Assembly: GCA_902465605.1 (NCBI GenBank)
Contig: CABQNT010000001.1
Coordinates: forward strand, 186,001-250,000
DNA from: Prevotella sp902465605
GTDB taxonomy: Bacteria > Bacteroidota > Bacteroidia > Bacteroidales > Bacteroidaceae
Reading direction: 5' to 3'
DNA: 64,000 bases
Under the pieces are notes generated by a model. That model was not told the origin of the DNA, searched no databases, and was given only the letters and a program-made list of their open reading frames with translations. Shown one piece after another: positions 42,311-50,287 of the stretch. How positions within the stretch are numbered: position 1 is the first letter of the stretch; every line of letters begins with the position of its first letter. The translations under genes and the position numbers were made by a program.

Positions 42311-42853
42311 TCAAAGATGTTCAGAAAAGTATTTCCAGAGTGGCGCAATCATCAGGGCTTGCATGAATTCCCCGTTTTTCAACATCTCAAACACTTTTTC
42401 CTTGGGCAGCAATTTGAATTCGATATCTTCTGTGCGGTCCAAGTGTTGGCTGCTCACGGGCTTCACTCCCTTTGCCAAATAACAATGGCAAAGGTTTGTC
42501 ATGGTGCTGGGATTGGCAGAGATGGTCATGAGTTTTGTCCATGTTCCACCGCCATAGCCAGTCTCTTCTTGCAGTTCTCGTTGGGCGGCGTTAAGGGGTT
42601 TCTCATCTTTTTCTATCACGCCGGCACAGATTTCTGAAGACACGATGCCCAGTGCGTGTCGCCATTGCTGTTCAATGATGAGGTTACCTTTTGTATCTTC
42701 TGCAATCACATTGATCCAATCGGGATATTCCAGTACATAATACTCGTCATGAATCACGCCGTTGGGCAGTTGCACCTCGTCTCGACGAGCCGTGAGCCAA
42801 GGGCGCTTGATGATGTAATCCGACTTTAAGGTCTTCCATTTTTTGATTGGCAT
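42311..42853 (-). CDS. NUDIX hydrolase (ADP-ribose pyrophosphatase-like)
   Basis: 180 aa. The complete NUDIX box is seen, G-x5-E-x7-REUxEE-x-GU: it begins at GVIEKDE and ends RELQEETGY. Upstream it has the ADP-ribose pyrophosphatase-like lead-in VIAEDTKGNLIIEQQWRH. Cleaves nucleoside diphosphates linked to other groups; ADP-ribose is the likeliest substrate by resemblance. Convergent with mfd, separated by 53 bp. Substrate not provable from sequence. Confidence 0.92.
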   Translation of the reverse strand: MPIKKWKTLKSDYIIKRPWLTARRDEVQLPNGVIHDEYYVLEYPDWINVIAEDTKGNLIIEQQWRHALGIVSSEICAGVIEKDEKPLNAAQRELQEETGYGGGTWTKLMTISANPSTMTNLCHCYLAKGVKPVSSQHLDRTEDIEFKLLPKEKVFEMLKNGEFMQALMIAPLWKYFSEHL

Positions 42854-43071
42854 AAGTTTCTTTTTTTAGTGTAAAAGTTAGGCTGTATGTTTATGAGAGT
42901 ACGGCCCTGTGACCTCATCCTGTTGGGCGTACTGTCTGCAAGTCAACCCATAGGACTGCCAGGCGAAGATACAAATAAATGGATATTCCCACAAATGATG
43001 CAGGCATAAAATGATGATTGTAGTTGCATTTTGAAGGTGAATCTTCATTATTAAAAAAACAACGGGTATTT

Positions 43072-43102
43072 TTTGAAACCTCTTTCTTTTGTTGTATCTT
43101 TG
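43072..43102 (+). promoter_or_regulatory. Promoter of the menaquinone operon
   Basis: TTTG (43072-43075), 19 bp, TATCTTTG (43095-43102), followed 16 bp later by the first ATG. Confidence 0.65.
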
Positions 43103-43118
43103 AAGTTGATAACCAAAA

Positions 43119-43541
43119 ATGACAATGGATTTAGAACGTATCAAAGATATTATCAAGCGACAGGATGGCCTGTCTAACACCTTGGGCATGGAATTTATCT
43201 CCACCCCCGAGCCTGATACCTGTATGGCACGGATGAAGGTGGACGATAGCAACAAGCAGATATTTGGCTTTTTAAGTGGGGGTGCTACCTTGGCGCTGGC
43301 CGAAAATTTGGCGGGTGTGGGGAGCATGGCGCTTTGTCCCGACAAGATATGCGTGGGTATCAATGTCAGCGGCAACCATGTCAGGCCGGTGATGGAAGGC
43401 GATACTGTGACTGCCTACGGTCGGTTGCAGCACAGGGGTGGCACACTGCACCAGTGGCACATCGAGATTAAGGACCAAAACGACAAGCTCATCTCAACCG
43501 TTCAGGTGACTAATTTTGCCATGCGTAAACCGAAAGAATGA
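43119..43541 (+). CDS. Hotdog-fold thioesterase, probable DHNA-CoA hydrolase
   Basis: 140-aa PaaI/YdiI-type hotdog thioesterase. Visible marks: the substrate loop GFLSGGATLALAENLAGVGS, with the catalytic acid Glu in ALAEN, and the strand VGINVSGNHVRPV. As first gene of the men operon, overlapping menF by four bases, it most likely hydrolyses 1,4-dihydroxy-2-naphthoyl-CoA, the step after MenB, for which a separate thioesterase is required in bacteria. This assignment rests on context; the family also includes general acyl-CoA thioesterases. A second in-frame ATG two codons on is an alternative start. Confidence 0.9.
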   Translation: MTMDLERIKDIIKRQDGLSNTLGMEFISTPEPDTCMARMKVDDSNKQIFGFLSGGATLALAENLAGVGSMALCPDKICVGINVSGNHVRPVMEGDTVTAYGRLQHRGGTLHQWHIEIKDQNDKLISTVQVTNFAMRKPKE

Positions 43542-44653
43542 GCAATATAGCATACTATCGGCTTCCGCATGCCGAGCATTTCATCCGACTGGAACAGACA
43601 CAGGGCGAGCCCGAGGTGCTGACTCGGCTGACTGATCTCAATGGACGGGAGGGGTTTGTCATGGCTCCCTTTACCATTGATGCCGCCCATCCCATCGTGT
43701 TGATGCATCCTGACAAGGTGCAAGAAGAGAAAATAAATGAGAGTGACCCTTGCTCTTGCCAGCGTGACGGACAGCTTGCTAATGCCGCACGACAGGAAGA
43801 ACGGTTGGCTTATGGACGCGATTTCCGTCAATTTCACCAAGCACTGAAAGCCGAAAAGTTTGACAAGCTGGTGCTTGCTCGCTGTGAAGAGGTGGAGCGA
43901 TGTAACAACGCAAATGCCGAAAGTTTGTTCTTAGCAGCCTGTCAATGCTATCCGCGACAGGCCATCGTTTTGGTTTGCACGCCCATGACCGGCACTTGGC
44001 TTATGGCTACTCCTGAGGTATTGCTGTCTGGTGATGGAGAACGATGGCGAACCATGGCATTAGCTGGCACGATGAAGCTCAACGATGATGAAAGTCAACC
44101 TGTGATGTCAAGCCAGCTTGCTGGTAACAACCTGTCGGTAGGAGAGCGTGTATGGTCGGATAAGAACAGACAGGAACAACGGTGTGTGACCACGTATATA
44201 CAGCAAAGTCTGGCTCCTTTCGCAACCCATGTCGAGGAGAGAGGTCCCTATACCGTGCAAGCGGGTGGCTTGGTGCATCTACGTACTGACTTCACCTTCG
44301 AACTTCGTGACCCAAATCAGATGGGAACGTTACTCGAAGCTTTGCATCCTACACCTGCTGTTTGTGGATTGCCCAAGGAGGAAGCGCACCGTTTTATCCT
44401 GCAAAACGAGCATATCCATCGGAGTTATTACAGTGGCTTTGTGGGTTTGCTCAATCCCAAGGGCGAGACACATCTGTATGTCTCGCTTCGCTGTATGCAA
44501 ATATCAGACCGTTGCTACCGCTTCTATGCTGGCGGAGGCCTACTCGCCGATAGCGTTGAGCAGCAGGAATGGGAAGAGACGGTGGCGAAAATGGAAACGA
44601 TGAAAAAGGTAGTGGCCTCTCCCCCGGCCCCTCCCCAAAGGGAAGGGGAGTGA
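43538..44653 (+). CDS. menF: Isochorismate synthase with repeat-derived C-terminal tail
   Basis: 371 aa. Converts chorismate to isochorismate, the first step of menaquinone synthesis. Chorismate-binding features: DKLVLARCEEVE, MATPEVLLSGDG, TMALAGTMK, HLRTDFTF, HPTPAVCGLPKEEA and RSYYSGFVG. The start overlaps the thioesterase stop (ATGA). The last dozen residues, ASPPAPPQREGE, do not belong to the enzyme fold: they are the translation of a GC-rich palindromic repeat (44616-44650) that supplies the stop codon region. The same repeat occurs, non-coding, at 60648 and 61020. Confidence 0.95.
   Translation: MSNIAYYRLPHAEHFIRLEQTQGEPEVLTRLTDLNGREGFVMAPFTIDAAHPIVLMHPDKVQEEKINESDPCSCQRDGQLANAARQEERLAYGRDFRQFHQALKAEKFDKLVLARCEEVERCNNANAESLFLAACQCYPRQAIVLVCTPMTGTWLMATPEVLLSGDGERWRTMALAGTMKLNDDESQPVMSSQLAGNNLSVGERVWSDKNRQEQRCVTTYIQQSLAPFATHVEERGPYTVQAGGLVHLRTDFTFELRDPNQMGTLLEALHPTPAVCGLPKEEAHRFILQNEHIHRSYYSGFVGLLNPKGETHLYVSLRCMQISDRCYRFYAGGGLLADSVEQQEWEETVAKMETMKKVVASPPAPPQREGE
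44616..44650. repeat. GC-rich palindromic repeat inside the 3' end of menF
   Basis: CCTCTCCCCCGGCCCCTCC followed by CCAAAGGGAAGGGGAG: a pyrimidine-rich arm and its purine-rich complement. Read in the other strand and frame, it yields the peptide LPFGEGPGER, the usual translation of this widespread Bacteroidota repeat. Confidence 0.75.
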
Positions 44654-44663
44654 TTAGCTGATA

Positions 44664-44848
44664 ACTATGAACATTGAACATTGAGCTTTGAACTTTATGA
44701 TTAGCAAAGCTATCTACTCGTCAACTCGTGAACTATCAACTTGTGCACTATCAACGGTCAACTTAAAAACCTAAAAACTCACAAACTCAAGAATTAAAAA
44801 ACAATCAACTCGTGAACTTGTCAACTTGTAAACTCGTCAACTAAACAC
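44664..44848 (+). repeat. Heptamer/octamer degenerate tract between menF and menD
   Basis: Opens with AACATTG/AGCTTTG/AACTTTA heptamers, then TAGCAAAGC, then AACTCGTC/AACTCGTG/AACTTGTC/AACTTGTA octamers up to eight bases before the menD start. Splits the men operon by 202 bp, but no terminator is seen. Confidence 0.72.
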
Positions 44849-44855
44849 TCCTTCC

Positions 44856-46568
44856 ATGCCCTATTCAGACAAAGAGAATGTCAATATACTCACCGCATTA
44901 TTAGTGGCACACGGTGTAAAACACGCTGTGGTGTGTCCTGGTTCGCGCAATGCACCCATTGTACATAATCTCAACGAATGCCCCAACATCACATGCCACC
45001 CTGTGACAGACGAGCGGTCGGCTGGATTTTATGCCTTGGGTATGGCTCAAATCTTAAGCCATCCCGTTGCCGTTTGTGTCACCTCGGGTACGGCGTTGCT
45101 CAATCTTTTGCCAGCTACAGCAGAGGCTTATTATCAACATGTGCCTTTGGTGGTGATTTCGGCTGATAGACCTGTGATGTGGATTGACCAAAAAGACGGT
45201 CAAACCCTGCCGCAGTTGGATGCTTTAGGGCGTTTTGTCAGTAAGGCGGTTTCGTTACCCGAGCCTTCTACTGATGACGAACGGTGGTACTGTAATCGAT
45301 TGGTAAACGAAGCCTTGCTTTGTTGTCAGCGGCATGGAGGCAGTCCGGTACACTTGAATGTGCCTATTTCAGAACCCTTGTTTACTTTCAATGTACCAGC
45401 GTTGCCAACCGAACGTGTGATTCGACAGGTAGCGGCAACGACCGATGTGGCTCACTGTCAACCGCTTTTGGCGGATGTCCAATCAGCCCAACGCCCGATG
45501 ATAGTCGTGGGACAGTTAAGTAACAAAGAAGCTCAGCGCATGGCTTTGCAATTATGCGAGTTGTCAACGGATGTGGTAGTTGTGTACGAATGTCTCGGAA
45601 TGGCTTGTCATGAGGATGCGTCTTGCAATCCCGATTCACCAACCGAAAGGCTTTTTCCCCTACATATAGATAAGGTGTTGATGCGCATGCAGCAGGTAGA
45701 ACAATATCAACCTGATGTAGTAGTGTACCTTGGGGGAACGTTGGTGAGCAAGCGTTTGAAAGCGTTTCTGCGCCAATCTCCAGCTGCTAAGACTTGGATT
45801 GTCAATGAGCGAGGGGCGATATATGATACTTTTCAAAACCTGACGGGCGTGATTGAGGGCGCGCCGTATGATGTCTTGGAGGTAATCTTGCGGTATGTCC
45901 GTGGGGAAAAAGAAAAACAAAGACAGCCTTTTGAGTCTGGTTTTCGTTCAAAGTGGACGACGTTGATTCAACAAGTGCAGGCGCAGAATGAGCGTTTTCA
46001 TCCTCCGTACTCTTCATTACAGGCTGTGAAAAGGTTTTTTGAGACCGCAAGTAACAAGGGCAGATATATCCTCCATGCAGCCAACAGCATGTCCGTTAGG
46101 TTGGTTAATCATTTTGCCAGCGATTATGTTTTTTGCAATCGTGGCGTCAACGGCATTGATGGGAGTTTGTCAACGGTGGCTGGTTGCTCGCTGGTGACAA
46201 CTCAAAACGTGTATTGCGTCATCGGTGATTTGAGCTTCTTTTACGACCAAAACGCCCTGTGGCATAGCTTAGGGGGCAATTTCAGAGTGCTGTTGTTGAA
46301 CAATGGGGGCGGGGTTATCTTCCAAAGTTTGCCAGGTTTGAATGATAGTATGGCTCATCAGACATTGATTTCTGCCCAACATCATACCACGGCTTGGGGG
46401 ATTTGCCAGCAAAACAACGTGGCTTACCTTTCGGCGCATGATGAAGAAGAACTTGAAAATAACATGAATCGCTTTGTGAACGACAACTTTAACCGCCCTG
46501 TTGTCTTTGAGGTGTTTACCTCGCAAGAGCAAGATGAACAGGCAATGAACGAATACAAACAAGTTTAA
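44856..46568 (+). CDS. menD: SEPHCHC synthase (2-succinyl-5-enolpyruvyl-6-hydroxy-3-cyclohexene-1-carboxylate synthase)
   Basis: 570-aa thiamine-diphosphate enzyme that joins isochorismate with 2-oxoglutarate. Features: VCPGSRNAPIV and TDERSAGFYALGMAQ at the N-terminus (ThDP Glu region), VCVTSGTALLNLLPA, and the Mg/ThDP motif IDGSLSTVAGCSL ... GDLSFFYDQNALW ... LLNNGGGVIFQSLPG. Complete and normal in length. MenB starts seven bases after its stop. Confidence 0.97.
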   Translation: MPYSDKENVNILTALLVAHGVKHAVVCPGSRNAPIVHNLNECPNITCHPVTDERSAGFYALGMAQILSHPVAVCVTSGTALLNLLPATAEAYYQHVPLVVISADRPVMWIDQKDGQTLPQLDALGRFVSKAVSLPEPSTDDERWYCNRLVNEALLCCQRHGGSPVHLNVPISEPLFTFNVPALPTERVIRQVAATTDVAHCQPLLADVQSAQRPMIVVGQLSNKEAQRMALQLCELSTDVVVVYECLGMACHEDASCNPDSPTERLFPLHIDKVLMRMQQVEQYQPDVVVYLGGTLVSKRLKAFLRQSPAAKTWIVNERGAIYDTFQNLTGVIEGAPYDVLEVILRYVRGEKEKQRQPFESGFRSKWTTLIQQVQAQNERFHPPYSSLQAVKRFFETASNKGRYILHAANSMSVRLVNHFASDYVFCNRGVNGIDGSLSTVAGCSLVTTQNVYCVIGDLSFFYDQNALWHSLGGNFRVLLLNNGGGVIFQSLPGLNDSMAHQTLISAQHHTTAWGICQQNNVAYLSAHDEEELENNMNRFVNDNFNRPVVFEVFTSQEQDEQAMNEYKQV

Positions 46569-46574
46569 TGTGAT

Positions 46575-47402
46575 ATGGAAAAGAGACAATGGAAGTCCAT
46601 TGACGGCTTCAACTTTAAGGAAATCCTCTTCGAGGAGTATAACAGAATTGCGAAGATAACAATCAATCGTGAGCGTTATCGCAACGCTTTTACACCGCTC
46701 ACCACATGGGAAATGTCGCAAGCCTTCGCCTATTGCCGAGAGTGTGCAGGCATTCGTGTGGTTATTCTCACGGGAGCGGGAGATAAAGCATTTTGCTCTG
46801 GGGGAGACATGCACGTGAAGGGACGAGGCGGATATGTAGGAACTGACGGCGTGCCACGCCTCAACGTGCTGGACGTGCAGATGCAAATTCGACGCTTACC
46901 TAAGCCTGTGATTGCCATGGTGAATGGTTATGCCATCGGAGGAGGGCATGTGTTGCATGTTATGTGTGACCTGACGATTGCCAGTGAGAATGCTATTTTT
47001 GGACAAACGGGACCAAAAGTAGGGTCTTTTGATGCAGGTTTCGGCGCTTCGTACTTGGCTCGAATGGTGGGACAGAAGCGTGCCAGGGAGATTTGGTTCA
47101 TGTGCAAGCAGTACTCGGCACAAGAGGCAGAGCGTATGGGTATGGTGAATAAGGTGGTGCCATTCGATAAATTGGAAGATGAATGCGTGTCATGGGCGGA
47201 GACCATGATGCAACGTTCGCCCTTGGCGTTACGCATGATCAAGGCTGGACTGAATGCCGAGTTGGACGGACAGGCTGGTATTCAGGAGTTGGCTGGCGAT
47301 GCTACCATGCTGTATTACACCATGGATGAGGCGCAAGAGGGTGGAAAAGCGTTCTTGGAAAAACGCAAGCCCGACTTTGATAAGTATCCGCAGTTTCCTT
47401 AA
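46575..47402 (+). CDS. menB: 1,4-dihydroxy-2-naphthoyl-CoA synthase
   Basis: 275-aa crotonase-fold enzyme that closes o-succinylbenzoyl-CoA to DHNA-CoA. Marks: GDKAFCSGGDMHVKG, oxyanion-hole region MVNGYAIGGGHVLHVMCDL, GPKVGSFDAGFGASYLARMVG and C-terminal KPDFDKYPQFP. Complete. Two bases after its stop begins the 9-mer array and the four-helix-bundle insert that separates it from menC. Confidence 0.98.
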   Translation: MEKRQWKSIDGFNFKEILFEEYNRIAKITINRERYRNAFTPLTTWEMSQAFAYCRECAGIRVVILTGAGDKAFCSGGDMHVKGRGGYVGTDGVPRLNVLDVQMQIRRLPKPVIAMVNGYAIGGGHVLHVMCDLTIASENAIFGQTGPKVGSFDAGFGASYLARMVGQKRAREIWFMCKQYSAQEAERMGMVNKVVPFDKLEDECVSWAETMMQRSPLALRMIKAGLNAELDGQAGIQELAGDATMLYYTMDEAQEGGKAFLEKRKPDFDKYPQFP

Positions 47403-47404
47403 AA

Positions 47405-47503
47405 CTAATAGGGCTAATAGGGCTAATTGGCCTAATTGGCCCAATAGAGCTAATTAGCCTAATTAGCCTAATAGGCCTAATTAGGCCAATAAGCCCAATA
47501 AAT
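47405..47503 (+). repeat. Nonamer tandem array (11 units)
   Basis: Eleven consecutive 9-bp units with no gaps, of types CTAATAGGG, CTAATTGGC, CCAATAGAG, CTAATTAGC, CTAATAGGC and CCAATAAGC. It begins immediately after menB and ends 26 bp before the four-helix-bundle gene. Confidence 0.9.
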
Positions 47504-47529
47504 AATAACCACTAAAAAAACTACAAGCC

Positions 47530-48087
47530 ATGCAAACCAACCAGTTTTTGCCGCAAAAAGGTAATTATCAAAACTTAATTGTTTATCAAAAAACCGAGTG
47601 CATCTATGACATTACCTTTTATTTTGCTCACCAATTTTTGGCAAAGAACGACAGGACGGTAGACCAGATGGTGCAAGCGGCTCGCTCGGGAAAACAGAAT
47701 ATAGCCGAGGGGTGTGCCGCTTCAACAACTTCTTCTGAAACAGAAATCAAGCTCTTGAATGTGGCTAAGGCAAGTTTGCAGGAGTTGTTGATTGATTATC
47801 AGGATTATTTACGGGTGAGAGATCTTGCTATCTGGGACGTGAATGATGCGAGAACAATACAAACCAGACGTGTTTGCGCGCGGCATAACGACTCGACGTA
47901 TTATCGAAACGCCATCAAGGAAAGAAGTGATGAGACCATTGCGAATATTGCCATTACACTCATTCATCAAGCAGACATATTCCTTAGGAAATACATCAAC
48001 CGGGTGAAAGATGATTTTGTGAAGCAAGGAGGAATCAGAGAGCAAATGTCGAAGGCAAGAATTGATTATAGAAAAAGTCATTCATAA
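47530..48087 (+). CDS. Four-helix-bundle (S23/IVP-like 'suffix') protein
   Basis: 185 aa, related to the four-helix-bundle family that includes the 23S-rRNA intervening-sequence proteins. Typical phrases: LIVYQKTECIYDITFYF, QMVQAARSGKQNIAEGCAAS, EIKLLNVAKASLQELLIDY. A longer C-terminal half (90-185) is also helical; relatives of this longer type are annotated as four-helix-bundle suffix proteins. Function unknown; distant relatives (Avd) assist reverse transcriptases in diversity-generating retroelements, but no RT is present here. It sits between menB and menC, its stop one base before the menC ATG, so it rides in the operon like an inserted cassette. Confidence 0.85.
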   Translation: MQTNQFLPQKGNYQNLIVYQKTECIYDITFYFAHQFLAKNDRTVDQMVQAARSGKQNIAEGCAASTTSSETEIKLLNVAKASLQELLIDYQDYLRVRDLAIWDVNDARTIQTRRVCARHNDSTYYRNAIKERSDETIANIAITLIHQADIFLRKYINRVKDDFVKQGGIREQMSKARIDYRKSHS

Positions 48088-48088
48088 G

Positions 48089-49156
48089 ATGAATATGAGA
48101 TTGTGTTATTCTATTTGTAAGCGCACACTGCACTTCAAGAATCCTGCCACTACCTCGCGGGGAGTGTACCAAACACGCACGAGTTACTATGTAACACTAT
48201 GGCGCGAAGACCGTCCTTCCGTCAAAGGGGTGGGCGAGTGCGCCACCTTGCCAGATTTAAGTTGTGACGTTTGTCCTGATTTTGAGCAAATATTAACCGA
48301 AGCGTGCAATGAGGTGGCGCACGAGGGGCGTATCAACTACGAGCGTTTGCGACCTTATCCGTCAATACTCTTTGGGTTGGAAATAGCGTTGGCGCAAATA
48401 AACGCAAACGGAAGTGCTGCCTTATTTGACACCCCTTTCGCACGAGGAGAGGAGGGAATCACCATCAACGGTTTGGTGTGGATGGGTACATTTGAGGAAA
48501 TGGCGCGTAGGATGCAGGAAAAATTAGAGCAAGGTTTTCGATGTGTAAAGTTGAAAATAGGGGCTATTGACTTTGCGAAAGAATTGGAACTGGTGCGCGC
48601 TATCCGCTCGCATTTCACCTCAGAGCAAGTTCAGTTGCGCCTTGATGCCAACGGAGGCTTCGCACCCGACGAGGCTCTCGCAAAGTTGGAGCAGTTGGCC
48701 AAGTATGACATTCATTCGATAGAGCAACCCATCAAGCAGCATCAGTGGCAGCAAATGGCACGCTTGTGCCGTGAGTCGCCCATTCCAATTGCACTCGATG
48801 AAGAACTCATTGGTGTGAACCAGCGACCAGAAAAAGAAGAGTTGCTCAATGCCATACGCCCGCAATACATCATTTTGAAGCCTTCGTTGCATGGTGGCAT
48901 GTATGGAACAGAAGAATGGATAACGCTGGCAAGACAACGAAACATAGGCTCGTGGCTCACCAGTGCGTTGGAGAGTAATGTGGGATTGAACGCCATTGCA
49001 CACCTTGCCGCAAAAGTTTATGGACCGCATGTCACCTTCCCGCAGGGCTTGGGAACAGGACTTCTGTTTACGGACAACATACCTATGCCGTTGGAAGTGA
49101 GAGGAGATCGGTTGTGGTTCATGCCCGCAAAGACATTAAATGGAGGTAAAAAATGA
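48089..49156 (+). CDS. menC: o-Succinylbenzoate synthase
   Basis: 355-aa enolase-superfamily enzyme dehydrating SHCHC to o-succinylbenzoate. Catalytic lysines in CVKLKIGA (KxK), metal ligands in RLDANGG, SIEQP and LDEELIG, and the second lysine in ILKPSLHGG. I start it at the ATG one base after the four-helix-bundle stop; a TTG 27 bp upstream and an ATG two codons downstream (MRLCYS) are alternatives. It overlaps menE by four bases (ATGA). Confidence 0.95.
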   Translation: MNMRLCYSICKRTLHFKNPATTSRGVYQTRTSYYVTLWREDRPSVKGVGECATLPDLSCDVCPDFEQILTEACNEVAHEGRINYERLRPYPSILFGLEIALAQINANGSAALFDTPFARGEEGITINGLVWMGTFEEMARRMQEKLEQGFRCVKLKIGAIDFAKELELVRAIRSHFTSEQVQLRLDANGGFAPDEALAKLEQLAKYDIHSIEQPIKQHQWQQMARLCRESPIPIALDEELIGVNQRPEKEELLNAIRPQYIILKPSLHGGMYGTEEWITLARQRNIGSWLTSALESNVGLNAIAHLAAKVYGPHVTFPQGLGTGLLFTDNIPMPLEVRGDRLWFMPAKTLNGGKK

Positions 49157-50229
49157 CTAATCAAGAATTTATCAGCGAATGGAATGATGATGCACAGACC
49201 ATCCATGTGCAAACCAGTGGGTCGACAGGTGCGCCGAAGAAACTGAATGTAAGGAAGGACAGAATGATTGAAAGTGCCAAGATGACGTGTGACTTCCTTG
49301 AATTACAGCCTGGTGATACCGCATTGTTGTGCATGAATCTCGATTATATTGGTGCCAAGATGATGGTGGTTCGCTCACTTGTCAGGCAACTCCGTTTGAT
49401 ACAGGTAGCCCCCTCCGGTCATCCTTTGGCTACGGTTGATGCTCCAATTACCTTTGCCGCCATGGTTCCTCTGCAGGTATATAACTCGCTGCAAGTACCC
49501 GAAGAACGGGAAAAATTACGCCAAATCAAACATCTTATCATTGGCGGAGGGGCTGTTGACGATGTCTTGGCAGCCCAATTGCACGACTTTCCTCATGCGG
49601 TATGGAGCACATACGGCATGACCGAAACCCTTTCACACATTGCCTTACGCAGATTGAACGGTCTCGAATCTTCGAGTTGGTACACGCCTCTGCAAGGAAT
49701 AAAGGTATCAACGAATGGCGATGACTGCTTGAATATTGATGCTCCGATGCTTTGTGACTCGCCTATTGTGACGAATGATATGGCCGAAATCCGAGCGACA
49801 AGCACGTCTGAAGGGCAAAACACCCTCGCTTTTCGCATCATTGGTCGCCGCGACAACGTTATCAACAGTGGCGGCGTGAAGATTCAGATGGAAGAGTTGG
49901 AACGGCTGATGCGGCCTTTCCTCACCATGCCTTACATGGTAACCAAACGCAAAAGTGAGAAGTTTGGCGAAATAGTTGTGCTGATGGTGGAGAAAGAGGG
50001 CGATGACGAAGGGGCAACCTTTGAGGAAAAATCTGAGTTGCCCATTCTGCGAGCCATCCACAGACTGCTGCATCGTGCCCTTCCTCCATACTGGGAGCCA
50101 CGCCTGTATCTGTCGGTAGACCGCATTCCGATGACCGAAACGGGGAAACCCAATCGGGCTTTGGCTCAGCGAATGGCCGAGCAACTTGACTTACCTTGCA
50201 GCAGCGTCTTTGCGCTGGATGACGAATGA
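49153..50229 (+). CDS. menE: o-Succinylbenzoate-CoA ligase
   Basis: 358-aa AMP-forming ligase that activates o-succinylbenzoate for MenB. P-loop QTSGSTGAPK, STYGMTET, GRRDNVINSGGVKIQMEEL and the C-terminal catalytic lysine in TETGKPNRA are all present. Shorter than most MenE (450-490 aa), as the N-terminal subdomain is reduced: the P-loop is already at residue 16-25. Such short forms appear in Bacteroidota. Last gene of the operon; menA and menH are not in the window. Confidence 0.95.
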   Translation: MTNQEFISEWNDDAQTIHVQTSGSTGAPKKLNVRKDRMIESAKMTCDFLELQPGDTALLCMNLDYIGAKMMVVRSLVRQLRLIQVAPSGHPLATVDAPITFAAMVPLQVYNSLQVPEEREKLRQIKHLIIGGGAVDDVLAAQLHDFPHAVWSTYGMTETLSHIALRRLNGLESSSWYTPLQGIKVSTNGDDCLNIDAPMLCDSPIVTNDMAEIRATSTSEGQNTLAFRIIGRRDNVINSGGVKIQMEELERLMRPFLTMPYMVTKRKSEKFGEIVVLMVEKEGDDEGATFEEKSELPILRAIHRLLHRALPPYWEPRLYLSVDRIPMTETGKPNRALAQRMAEQLDLPCSSVFALDDE

Positions 50230-50287
50230 GTGGGGAAACAGCCGACGGCAAGTAGGATGTTGCGGTCGGCCATGCCACTGATATGCG

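Noticed and set aside
47530..48087. Diversity-generating retroelement around the four-helix-bundle gene
   Set aside because: No reverse transcriptase, no template/variable repeat pair and no variable target gene in the window.
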